From: SW-9-67-25 sp964623735
Lineage (GTDB): Archaea > Halobacteriota > Halobacteria > Halobacteriales > Haloarculaceae
Assembly (NCBI GenBank): GCA_964623735.1
Contig: CAZUVE010000075.1
Span: 1 to 13,366 of the forward strand
DNA length: 13,366 bases
Direction of reading: 5' to 3'
This document shows positions 1 to 5,609 of the stretch, piece after piece (positions within the stretch are counted from its first letter, which is position 1; every line of letters begins with the position of its first letter). Made by a program: the position numbers and the translations under genes. The notes beneath the pieces are model-generated. The model had not been told where the DNA came from and ran no database searches. It worked only from the letters and a program-made list of their open reading frames with translations.

Positions 1-8
1 GGTACACA

Positions 9-22
9 GTTACAGCAATCAC
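9..22 (+). repeat. Copy of dispersed motif TTACAGCAATC
   Basis: GTTACAGCAATCAC lies in the non-coding start of the window, about 80 bp before the amidotransferase gene. The same core recurs at 1154-1166 (inverted), 1216-1228, 4994-5008 and, with one change, at 9274-9284 (inverted). A GC-rich palindrome, CGGGCGTCGCCCG, follows at 27-39. Function unknown. Confidence 0.6.
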
Positions 23-68
23 TATACGGGCGTCGCCCGAAACGGCAGATACCGCCGTCGGTGTGGGA

Positions 69-79
69 GTTTTTTATTC
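69..79 (+). promoter_or_regulatory. TATA-like box of the amidotransferase gene
   Basis: The T-rich stretch TTTTTTATTCT is the only AT-rich run before the gene. Its centre is about 27 nt before the ATG at 102, the spacing expected for a leaderless haloarchaeal transcript. A GGGAGGGA stretch at 81-87 is too far from the ATG (about 15 nt) to be a normal ribosome binding site. The promoter call is inferred from spacing and composition. Confidence 0.5.
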
Positions 80-101
80 TGGGAGGGACAAGTACACCGC
101 A

Positions 102-821
102 ATGAGCGGACTGCGCATCGCCTTGCTGAACGCGGCCCACGGTGGGGAGCACACGCGGCGGAACTTCCGTCGGGAGGTAGACGCAGACCTCGTCGAGTAC
201 AGCGTGACCGAACGCGAACTGCCGGAGACATTCGCGTTCGACGCCTGTATCGTCACCGGGTCGCGTGCCTCGGTCTACTGGGACGAACCCTGGATCGGGG
301 ACCTCAAGCGCTACACTGGCGACGCCATCGAGGCCGGGCTCCCCTTTCTCGGCGTCTGCTACGGCCACCAGCTGCTCGCCGACGTCCTGGGGGGGCGGGT
401 TGCGGGCATGGACGAGTACGAGATCGGGTACCGGACCGTCGAGCACGACGGCGAGAACGCCCTGTTAGAGGGGGTCGACGAGGAATTCACCGTGTTCACG
501 ACCCACTCCGACAGGGTCGTCGAGGCGCCCCCCGGCGCCGAGGTGTTCGCGCGCAACGACTACGGCGTCCACGGGTTCCGCAAGAATGAGGCCTTTGCGG
601 TCCAGTTCCACCCCGAGTACGACGCCGAGACGGCCAGGGATGTCACGGCAGGCAAGGACGACGTCCTCCCCGCCGAGAAACTCGAGCGAGTCCTCGATGG
701 GATCACGCCGGCGAACTACGCGGCCGCCTGCGAGGCCAAGCAACTGTTCGAGAACTTCACCGACTACGTCCGCCGCCAGCGCCGGGACGGTTCCGCAACT
801 GCGAGCCCTGCCGACGACTGA
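102..821 (+). CDS. Class I glutamine amidotransferase (GMP synthase-like GATase domain)
   Basis: A 239-residue cytoplasmic protein made of a single class I glutamine amidotransferase domain. The nucleophile elbow FLGVCYGHQLL places the catalytic Cys at 86, and FAVQFHPEYD supplies His170 and Glu172, so the Cys-His-Glu triad is intact. Such enzymes release ammonia from glutamine or hydrolyse gamma-glutamyl amides. The free-standing form resembles the GMP-synthase-like family, whose substrates are mostly unknown; no synthetase partner is adjacent, so the acceptor cannot be named. The ATG at 102 is preferred over the in-frame ATG at 63, because a TATA-like run sits about 27 nt upstream of 102 and the first 13 codons of the longer form contain that TATA region. 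The C-terminal 50 residues are helical and charged, and the last ten look disordered. The gene appears to be monocistronic and is followed by a hairpin plus T-run. Confidence 0.92.
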   Translation: MSGLRIALLNAAHGGEHTRRNFRREVDADLVEYSVTERELPETFAFDACIVTGSRASVYWDEPWIGDLKRYTGDAIEAGLPFLGVCYGHQLLADVLGGRVAGMDEYEIGYRTVEHDGENALLEGVDEEFTVFTTHSDRVVEAPPGAEVFARNDYGVHGFRKNEAFAVQFHPEYDAETARDVTAGKDDVLPAEKLERVLDGITPANYAAACEAKQLFENFTDYVRRQRRDGSATASPADD

Positions 822-837
822 CCGCTCCCGGACCCGC

Positions 838-854
838 CGGGGGAGTCCCGTTTT
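838..854 (+). terminator. Possible hairpin/T-run terminator of the amidotransferase gene
   Basis: CGGG (838-841) can pair with CCCG (847-850) around a GGAGT loop, followed directly by TTTT, 17 bp after the stop codon. The stem is only 4 bp, but a GC-rich stretch followed by a T-run is typical of haloarchaeal 3' ends. Confidence 0.4.
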
Positions 855-1060
855 GCTGTAGCGACATACGGTTTATCAGCCGTGCCCTGTTCACAACCCG
901 AGATTTCTGACCGATCAAGTACCACAGAAGGTAGACACAGATCTGGAGACACCGGTAGACGTCCACAGTACACCGAGGGAAGCGCACGTCGAAGTGGGTA
1001 CGGCACGGGGTCTGACGGGGAAAGCCCGACTGTAACCGCGCAGATCCTCCGAGACTGGAG

Positions 1061-1070
1061 TTTATAAAAG
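1061..1070 (+). promoter_or_regulatory. Orphan consensus TATA box
   Basis: TTTATAAAAG is the best archaeal TATA box in the window, yet the next start codon on this strand (1419) is about 350 bp away. A transcript would be expected to begin near 1091, directly before a row of hairpins. The core TTTATAAA is self-complementary, so use in the minus direction cannot be excluded. Confidence 0.5.
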
Positions 1071-1090
1071 GCCGCTCCAGGGGGAGTGTG

Positions 1091-1160
1091 GAACCCCGAC
1101 TCCCGGGGTCAACAGGTGCAGTGTGGAGAGAGCCACAGACCGTGGGCGCCGACACGGATT
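1091..1160 (+). ncRNA. Candidate structured small RNA
   Basis: About 26 nt after the TATA box centre begins a run of three hairpins: ACCCC/GGGGT (1093-1097 with 1105-1109), TGTGG/CCACA (1122-1126 with 1133-1137) and CCGTG/CACGG (1140-1144 with 1153-1157). The 3' end is not defined. The 13-bp inverted repeat starting at 1154 would compete with the third hairpin. It matches no RNA family I recognise (not tRNA, SRP RNA, RNase P RNA or a box C/D guide). Speculative. Confidence 0.3.
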
Positions 1161-1228
1161 GCTGTAACTGGTTTCCGGTACGACTGCACGCCGTCGGGTC
1201 GACCCGGCAGTGACGTACAGCAATCCGT
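1154..1228. repeat. 75-bp element with 13-bp terminal inverted repeats
   Basis: ACGGATTGCTGTA at 1154-1166 is the exact reverse complement of TACAGCAATCCGT at 1216-1228. Inside lies the perfect 12-bp palindrome CGGGTCGACCCG (1195-1206). Both arms are copies of the motif also found at 9-22, 4994-5008 and 9274-9284. It could be a pair of regulator sites, a cruciform, or a tiny non-autonomous element; no target-site duplication is evident. Confidence 0.6.
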
Positions 1229-1400
1229 ATGAGAGACGCAGGAGGCGAAATCGGTGGGTACTACGTATACGTCTAAAATTATTAGTTGTGAATATAATAC
1301 TGTAATTAGCGGAATACGGGAAATAGACCGGTAGACAGAGTACCACGTTGGCAGCTAAGAGCCCTTAGCCGTGTACCTGGGATTACTTTGATATGGCCGG

Positions 1401-1414
1401 CTCCCGAGAGGGAG
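1401..1414 (+). promoter_or_regulatory. Hairpin covering the ribosome binding site of the DUF5805-like gene
   Basis: CTCCC (1401-1405) pairs perfectly with GGGAG (1410-1414) across a GAGA tetraloop of GNRA type, closed by C-G. The GGGAG half is the only Shine-Dalgarno-like sequence, 4 nt before the ATG at 1419. In a transcript that starts upstream the hairpin would hide it. A TATA-like TTTGATAT at 1388-1395 could instead give a leaderless transcript without the hairpin. Confidence 0.4.
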
Positions 1415-1418
1415 AACA

Positions 1419-1829
1419 ATGTCAGACAGCGAGGAGGAGACGTCGCGGACGGTCGTGAAGACCTACGTCCCGGCATACCAGCGCGACGAGTGGGACGCAC
1501 ACGCCGACGAACTCGACATGAGCAGAAGCGAGTTCGTCCGGACGATGGTCCAGGCGGGCTGGCGCGGGTTCGAGGGAGCCGACCCGCCGACACCTGAACC
1601 CAGCGAGGCACCCGACCGAGAGGGGACAACGGCTCCGCCGGACCTGGAGACGGTCGTTCTGGAGGCGCTCTCGGAGAGCGAGTACCGCTCCTGGGAGGAT
1701 CTGCTGGCCGTCGTGACCGGCAATCTCGAGGGACACCTGGAGGAGACCCTGCAGCAACTCCGGGACGACGGACGGATCCAACACAGTCCACGCAACGAAG
1801 GGTACACGCTCGCCGAGGGTGAATCATGA
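1419..1829 (+). CDS. DUF5805-like small DNA-binding protein, partner of the Xer recombinase
   Basis: An acidic 136-residue protein in two parts. Residues about 9-50 (RTVVKTYVPAYQRDEW, then a helix and SRSEFVRTMVQAG) look like a ribbon-helix-helix DNA-binding fold: a short strand followed by two helices. A Pro/Glu-rich linker (about 53-74) leads to residues 75-130, which resemble a winged helix, with a likely recognition region LEETLQQLRDDGRIQ and a final strand-turn-strand. I recognise it as the haloarchaeal DUF5805 type. Its stop codon overlaps the start of the following tyrosine recombinase (ATGA at 1826-1829), so the two are translationally coupled and probably act together. By inference it could position the recombinase on DNA or repress the operon. 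No biochemical role is established that I know of. The ATG at 1419 follows GAGGGAG by 4 nt. Confidence 0.85.
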   Translation: MSDSEEETSRTVVKTYVPAYQRDEWDAHADELDMSRSEFVRTMVQAGWRGFEGADPPTPEPSEAPDREGTTAPPDLETVVLEALSESEYRSWEDLLAVVTGNLEGHLEETLQQLRDDGRIQHSPRNEGYTLAEGES

Positions 1830-2833
1830 GCGACGCAGAAACGGACGAGGTCACGTACTTCCTCGAGGACATCACCTACCAGGGCAGGTCCGAGCGGACA
1901 CGCGACGCCTACGAGCGCGTCCTGACGGACTTCCGGGCCTATCTGCAATCGCGGGACCTCTCCCTGGCGGAGGCAAACCACCGCGACTGCATGGCATACG
2001 TCCACCAACTCCGGGGATCGGTTGCCGAGAGCACCGTCGCCACGTACGCCTCATACCTCCACCGGTTCTACGACTACATGACCCGGGTCGGTACCTTCGA
2101 GGAGAACCCGATGGCGCTGGTCCTCGAAGAGGTAGACGAGTCGGTCGCCAAGGACCCCGCCCGCCGGGATATCTCGGTACCAGAGATGCGCTCGTTCGTC
2201 CGGGGAATCTGCCACCCGCTCGAGAAGGCCGTCGTCGTAACGCTGCTCAAGACGGGGATGCGGGCCGGCGAACTGTGCAACCTCGACCGGCGGGACCTCG
2301 CGCTACCGGAGAGCCTGGACGGTGCCACGCCGCGGGCCCGCCTCGAGGGACAACCGCGCTCGCTGTTCGTCGCCGACGCGCCCGCGCGGAGTCAAGAGTA
2401 CAACGGCGAGCGCCGGACGGCCTCGAACAAGCGCAAGCGGGCGACGACTATCCCAGTCGACGACGAACTCGCATGGGCGCTGAGCCGGTGGCTGGCCGTC
2501 CGCCCCGACCCCGTCTCGGCGGCCGATCCGCTGTTTGTCAGCACGGCCGACGAATGGGGTGTACGCCTGACTCCCGACATGGTCCACCACACTGTCGAAC
2601 AACACGCCCGTGCTGTCGGGTGGTACCGCGAGGGTGGCGGCCCCGAAGAGAACGTTACTCCCCACTACTTCCGGCACTTCTTCACGACCCACCTCCGGGA
2701 CAGGACCGGCGACAGGGGCGTTGTCAAGTACCTCCGCGGGGACGTCGCCCAGGACGTCATCGACACGTACACCCACGACTGGGGGAACCGCGTTCGCGAG
2801 GTGTACGAGGCGAACATATACTCGCTGGTCTGA
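1826..2833 (+). CDS. Tyrosine recombinase/integrase, XerC/D-like
   Basis: A 335-residue, apparently complete site-specific recombinase. Residues about 8-90 form the helical core-binding domain (RSERTRDAYERVLTDF through YLHRFYDYM). The catalytic domain follows: Arg146 in TGMRAGELCNLDRRD, a probable catalytic Lys at 202 or 204 in NKRKRATTIP, His280 and Arg283 in TPHYFRHFF, and the nucleophile Tyr315 in TYTHDW. The box III His of the usual LGH motif is Asp306 (YLRGD), exactly nine residues before Tyr315. Such enzymes cut and rejoin DNA through a 3'-phosphotyrosine; candidates are chromosome-dimer resolution or mobile element integration. The start is fixed by the ATGA overlap with the DUF5805-like gene. 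Pairing with that small DNA-binding gene, an intact catalytic set and base use like the neighbours suggest a resident chromosomal gene rather than a recent arrival, though this is inference. Confidence 0.9.
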   Translation: MSDAETDEVTYFLEDITYQGRSERTRDAYERVLTDFRAYLQSRDLSLAEANHRDCMAYVHQLRGSVAESTVATYASYLHRFYDYMTRVGTFEENPMALVLEEVDESVAKDPARRDISVPEMRSFVRGICHPLEKAVVVTLLKTGMRAGELCNLDRRDLALPESLDGATPRARLEGQPRSLFVADAPARSQEYNGERRTASNKRKRATTIPVDDELAWALSRWLAVRPDPVSAADPLFVSTADEWGVRLTPDMVHHTVEQHARAVGWYREGGGPEENVTPHYFRHFFTTHLRDRTGDRGVVKYLRGDVAQDVIDTYTHDWGNRVREVYEANIYSLV

Positions 2834-2904
2834 TAACCTCCGCACACGATAAAGTTCATATCGCTATATAGAATCTGGTTCTCCCGGCCATCTTCGCTTC
2901 TGCT

Positions 2905-2939
2905 CCCCGACCAATTATCGAGCTACCCCCGACCAATTT
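2905..2939. repeat. Two 12-bp direct repeats with 22-bp period
   Basis: CCCCGACCAATT occurs at 2905-2916 and again at 2927-2938. The 22-bp period is close to two helical turns, so both copies face the same side of the DNA, as expected for an operator bound by a dimer or for recombinase arm sites. They lie in the 277-bp gap between the recombinase and the integrase remnant. The gap otherwise holds only an AT-richer stretch near 2846-2875 and no convincing gene. Confidence 0.45.
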
Positions 2940-3110
2940 ACCGGCCAACATCCCGTCGAGACGCGGATCGACTCGGGGTAAAGCATCTTCAGTTAATTGG
3001 ACCATCGAAGTGGTACCGTGTAGCGGATCGCTCGAATAGTACCCCGGCTCGACGGATAGTGAATCTCCCGGCAGCGTCGCCAACAGAACGGAGACTCTCC
3101 CGCAGTAGCC

Positions 3111-3470
3111 ATGAGTAACGAAGTTCCCGACATCGCGAGTGAGGCAGATCTCGAAGACTGGCTCGCAGACCTGCTGGAGCAGAACACCGACTCACTTGAA
3201 CCGATCTCTCCGGAACGCGCACTTGACCTCTACTTAGACGACAAGAAAGACGAGTACGGGCGGGAGCCGCTCCTCGCAACGTCACACGGTCGCGTCGCTC
3301 GGTCAACAATACGAACGTACATCTACCGATGGTCACGGCCCTGTGTGCGTGATGCTGAGTGTCCACACGACCGCGATCCGGACGAGTGTGAGGCGGCCAC
3401 CGACCGCGACAGAGCCGCGCAGTACCCGTCGAGCGTCACGCCACATCCGATTCGACGGGGCTGCATTACC
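3111..3470 (+). pseudogene. Decayed haloarchaeal phage-type integrase, internally deleted and 3'-truncated
   Basis: Residues 1-48 match the start of a haloarchaeal integrase (LEPISPERALDLYLDDKKDE is the usual beginning of its DNA-binding domain). The sequence then jumps, still in frame, to the C-terminal catalytic part: DEYGREPLLATSHGR, the Cys/His cluster C78-C84-H86-C93, and the HxxR box PHPIRRG (His112, Arg115). About 200 residues including the first catalytic Arg are missing, and nothing after residue 120 resembles an integrase: the active-site Tyr is gone. The frame stays open to 3596, but that tail is merely antisense to fibrillarin. The deletion may have occurred between two GACGAG sequences, since GAC GAG precedes TACGGG here and a DE pair is expected on both sides of the junction. 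It is a remnant of a mobile element distinct from the recombinase at 1826-2833. Not functional as a recombinase; residual DNA binding is conceivable. Confidence 0.8.
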
Positions 3471-4092
3471 GCGGCGTCGCGACGACCGCGAGGTGATCGT
3501 CGTGGAACGGTTCGAGGCGCTCTGTCTCCAGGACCTCGTAGGTCCCGCGCAGTTCCTCGAGGGCGTCCTCGAACACCGCCGCAGGGGGGCGGGTGACGTC
3601 CTCGCTGCGGGCCTTGATCGTCAGGAGCAACCGTCCGCTCCCGGTCAGGAACCGGCGGTTCGCGCGGGCGACAGCGGCCTGGTCACGCGTTGCGACATCC
3701 TGGACGACTGCGTCGACCGGTTCGACGACGTGGGCGTAGGTCTCGGGCCGGCGGGCGTCTTTCAACAGCGGAAACAGGTTCGCGCGCGACTCGGCGACCC
3801 CGAGCAGGTCTCGCGCCGGCCGGGGGGCGAACTCCACTGCGTACGTCGGGCCGGCGAAGTCGGCGACGTGGCCGACGGTCGTCCCGGCGGCGGCACCGAG
3901 ATACAGGACCGTCTCACCGCCGACGAGCCCCGTCTCCATCCCGGCCTCGAACATCGCCGCGAGCTTCGATCGGTGAGGGTCCCAGCGGCGCCACTCCCCC
4001 GCGGTCGCCTCGTCGGAGACGGGTTCGCCCCGCGTGGCCAGTGCCGTCTCTGTTCCGAAGCGCCGCCGCTCGACGCCCGCGGGGAGTGTCAC
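3466..4092 (-). CDS. flpA: Fibrillarin-like rRNA/tRNA 2'-O-methyltransferase
   Basis: A 208-residue SAM-dependent methyltransferase that, with Nop5, L7Ae and box C/D guide RNAs, methylates ribose 2'-OH groups in rRNA and tRNA. Visible landmarks: the fibrillarin signature RRWDPHRSKLAA (36-47), SAM-binding motif VLYLGAAAGTTVGHV (62-76), the acidic SAM-ribose region YAVEFAPR, and the catalytic K-D-K-H set at Lys43, Asp132, Lys160 (TIKARS) and His200 (HDDHLAVV). Length is typical for a short archaeal fibrillarin. The start is GTG at 4092, which overlaps the stop of nop5 (GTGA) and begins TLPAGVERRRF; no ATG lies upstream within a credible distance. The gene is therefore translationally coupled to nop5. 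Its TAA stop lies inside the end of the convergent integrase remnant, with a 5-bp overlap. Confidence 0.95.
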   Translation of the reverse strand: MTLPAGVERRRFGTETALATRGEPVSDEATAGEWRRWDPHRSKLAAMFEAGMETGLVGGETVLYLGAAAGTTVGHVADFAGPTYAVEFAPRPARDLLGVAESRANLFPLLKDARRPETYAHVVEPVDAVVQDVATRDQAAVARANRRFLTGSGRLLLTIKARSEDVTRPPAAVFEDALEELRGTYEVLETERLEPFHDDHLAVVATPR

Positions 4093-4922
4093 TCGCTCCC
4101 ACGAGCGCGGACGCGCTCGATCCGTTCCTCGAGGTCGGCGGCCAGTTCCGGGCGGCGCTCGCCGCTGTAGTGGTCGACGCGCGCCGCGATAGAGAGCTTG
4201 CCGGCCAGCGCGCGGGCCGCCGATCCACGCTCCGCAGGCGGCGTCTCCCGGACGTACTCGTGTGTGTAGATGACGCCGTGCTTGGGGGAGGGCGCCTCGC
4301 CGCGCAGGTGCGCGAACAGCGCGTCCTCGGCCCCGAGCACCTGGACGGTCCCGCTGGGCTTGCGGGCCAGCGACTCGAGGCCCCCCGCCAGCGAGACGAG
4401 TCTGGCGGCCAGCACCGGCCCGGCCAGCGCGGCGAGGTTCGGCGCAACCTCCGTGGCGGAACGCTCGACGAACGACCGCAGGCGATCTGCCCGTTCGTCG
4501 AGCGAGACGGCCTGTCCGGCCAGCGCAGCTACCTCGCGGTCGACCGGGTTCCCGGGGTCGCGGGCCGCCAGTTCGCGGGCGTGCTCGATCCCCGTCCCGG
4601 CGTCGCCCCGGCTCCCCGCCCACTCTGCGACCCGTTCGGCCAGTTCGTTCGCCTGTCGGCGGCAATCGTCCATCGCCCGCACCGCGTGTTTGAGTTGCTT
4701 GTCGTCGGCCTGCTCCCGTTCGCGGACCTCCCGGCGCGCGGCGCGGATCGCGGCCCCGTGGAGACGGTCGTAGTACTCCGCCTCCGACTCGACGACACCC
4801 GACTCGACAGCCAGCCGCGGCCAGTCCAGCGGCGTCTCCGCGCTCCCGTCCGCGATTGCGTCGGACGCGGCGTCGGAATCGGGGTCAGCGAGCCAGTCCG
4901 CACCGTCGGGTTCCCCCGTCAT
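4089..4922 (-). CDS. nop5: Nop5 (Nop56/Nop58-like) box C/D RNP scaffold protein
   Basis: A 277-residue scaffold that links fibrillarin to the L7Ae-bound guide RNA. Residues about 60-150 are helical and heptad-rich, matching the coiled-coil dimerisation region. The NOP domain spans about 155-255, with PNLAALAGPVLAARLVSLAG and the RNA/L7Ae-contact signature GAEDALFAHLRG followed by PSPKHGVIYTHEYV. The N-terminal fibrillarin-binding domain is very short compared with Nop5 of other archaea (usually well over 350 residues): only about 50 acidic residues precede the coiled coil. The C-terminus lacks the long Lys-rich tail seen elsewhere. The ATG at 4922 has a TATA box about 29 nt upstream, so the mRNA is probably leaderless. 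It is first in a two-gene unit with flpA, the conserved archaeal order. Confidence 0.93.
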   Translation of the reverse strand: MTGEPDGADWLADPDSDAASDAIADGSAETPLDWPRLAVESGVVESEAEYYDRLHGAAIRAARREVREREQADDKQLKHAVRAMDDCRRQANELAERVAEWAGSRGDAGTGIEHARELAARDPGNPVDREVAALAGQAVSLDERADRLRSFVERSATEVAPNLAALAGPVLAARLVSLAGGLESLARKPSGTVQVLGAEDALFAHLRGEAPSPKHGVIYTHEYVRETPPAERGSAARALAGKLSIAARVDHYSGERRPELAADLEERIERVRARGSE

Positions 4923-4946
4923 CGTGGCTCTCTACTCGCCCGTCCC

Positions 4947-4954
4947 GTATATTC
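4947..4954 (-). promoter_or_regulatory. TATA box of the nop5-flpA operon
   Basis: On the minus strand GAATATAC is centred about 29 nt before the nop5 ATG, which predicts transcription starting at or next to the start codon. Confidence 0.6.
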
Positions 4955-4993
4955 GTTCCCGAACGGACCCGCGAAACCGACCCGACCCACGGC

Positions 4994-5008
4994 GTTACAG
5001 CAATCCGT
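4994..5008 (+). repeat. Copy of dispersed motif TTACAGCAATCCGT
   Basis: GTTACAGCAATCCGT is identical over 15 bases to the reverse complement of the left arm of the element at 1154-1228. A weak inverted partner, GATTGCT, lies at 5026-5032. It sits about 72 bp upstream of nop5, in the gap between nop5 and the YjbQ-family gene. Confidence 0.6.
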
Positions 5009-5121
5009 CTCGTAGTGATTAGTGCGATTGCTTTCGTGTCCGTGTCACAGCTATCGGTGCCCCAGGGCGTGGGACTCTCGTCTCGCTTCGCCGTGGCGGT
5101 AAAGACTCGCAACAACCACTA

Positions 5122-5502
5122 TCAGCCCCTGACCTCGACGGTCCGCTCGCGCGGGCCGTCACACTCGACGAACAGGACCGACTGCCAGGTGCCGAGGTCG
5201 AGGGACCCGCCCGCAACCGGGACGGTGGCGTCGGGCCCGATCAACAGCGTCCGGACGTGCGAGTCGGCGTTGCCGTCGAGCTGGTCGTGTTGCCAGTCCT
5301 CGTCGGGAACCAGATCCGCGAGCGCCCGCTCGAAGTCCGAGAGGAGTCGCTGTTCGCTCTCGTTGATGGTCACGCCTGCGGTCGTATGCCGGACGAAGAC
5401 GGTCGCGGTCCCCGACGCCCCGGCGGGGAGCGCGTTCTCGACGCGGTCGGTGATGTCGATCACAGAGAGCCGCTCGTCGGTCGAGACTGTGAACCCTGCC
5501 AT
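5122..5502 (-). CDS. YjbQ/UPF0047 family protein (secondary thiamine-phosphate synthase type)
   Basis: A compact 126-residue single-domain protein. The family signature is complete: VRHTTAGVTINESEQ (38-52) near the N-terminus, GNADSHVRTLLIGPDATVPV (77-96) in the middle, and LGTWQSVLFVECDGPRER (103-120) at the end. Conserved His39 and His84 are the residues usually proposed to bind metal or ligand in these trimers. The E. coli member YjbQ has weak thiamine-phosphate synthase activity; the true role in archaea is unknown. The reading frame is open far upstream, but the family starts at MAGFTVSTDERL, so the ATG at 5502 is chosen. It lies 107 bp behind the acyl-CoA ligase on the same strand and may share its transcript. 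No obvious TATA box precedes it. Confidence 0.9.
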   Translation of the reverse strand: MAGFTVSTDERLSVIDITDRVENALPAGASGTATVFVRHTTAGVTINESEQRLLSDFERALADLVPDEDWQHDQLDGNADSHVRTLLIGPDATVPVAGGSLDLGTWQSVLFVECDGPRERTVEVRG

Positions 5503-5609
5503 ACCCCGGATTCGACCGGTCCGGCCCTCAACGTGTCGGTTCGCGGATAGCCTGGCCGTGTGTCGCGTGACTGTTCTACTCTGCCGGCGCCAGAGCGGTT
5601 CGCGGGCCG

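Larger units (their letters stand above)
822..1418. other. 597-bp intergenic region without a convincing protein gene
   Basis: Short reading frames exist on both strands, but they are Arg/Ser-rich rather than acidic and match no family I know. The region holds a terminator-like hairpin (838-854), a partial copy of the dispersed motif (TTGCTGTA, 853-860), an orphan TATA box (1061-1070), three successive hairpins (1093-1157), a 75-bp inverted-repeat element (1154-1228), an AT-rich block (about 1271-1310) and a hairpin directly before the next gene (1401-1414). The AT-rich block is strikingly unlike the rest of the window and probably contains promoter or regulator sites. Confidence 0.6.

Noticed and set aside
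882..1067. Small plus-strand frame of 61 codons in the long gap
   Set aside because: Basic, Ser/Arg/Gly-rich, no promoter or ribosome site, and unlike the acidic proteins of this genome.
1060..1180. Possible tRNA or known stable RNA behind the orphan TATA box
   Set aside because: No T-loop (GTTCGA-type) sequence or cloverleaf on either strand, and no SRP or RNase P RNA landmarks; left only as an unclassified RNA candidate.
1265..1310. AT-rich block as part of a replication origin
   Set aside because: No Orc1/Cdc6 gene nearby and no recognisable origin recognition boxes; promoter use is a simpler explanation.
2856..3083. Minus-strand frame of 75 codons between the recombinase and the integrase remnant
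   Set aside because: Moderately protein-like, but there is no family match, no upstream signal, and it crosses the direct-repeat region. Kept out for lack of support.
3471..3596. Continuation of the integrase remnant frame beyond residue 120
   Set aside because: This Arg/Pro/Gly-rich tail is antisense to the end of fibrillarin and has no integrase similarity; it is read-through into foreign sequence.
4993..5121. Possible RNA gene between nop5 and the YjbQ-family gene, such as a box C/D guide RNA
   Set aside because: I found no convincing paired C (RUGAUGA) and D (CUGA) boxes and no tRNA-like features; only the dispersed motif copy and weak inverted repeats are present.
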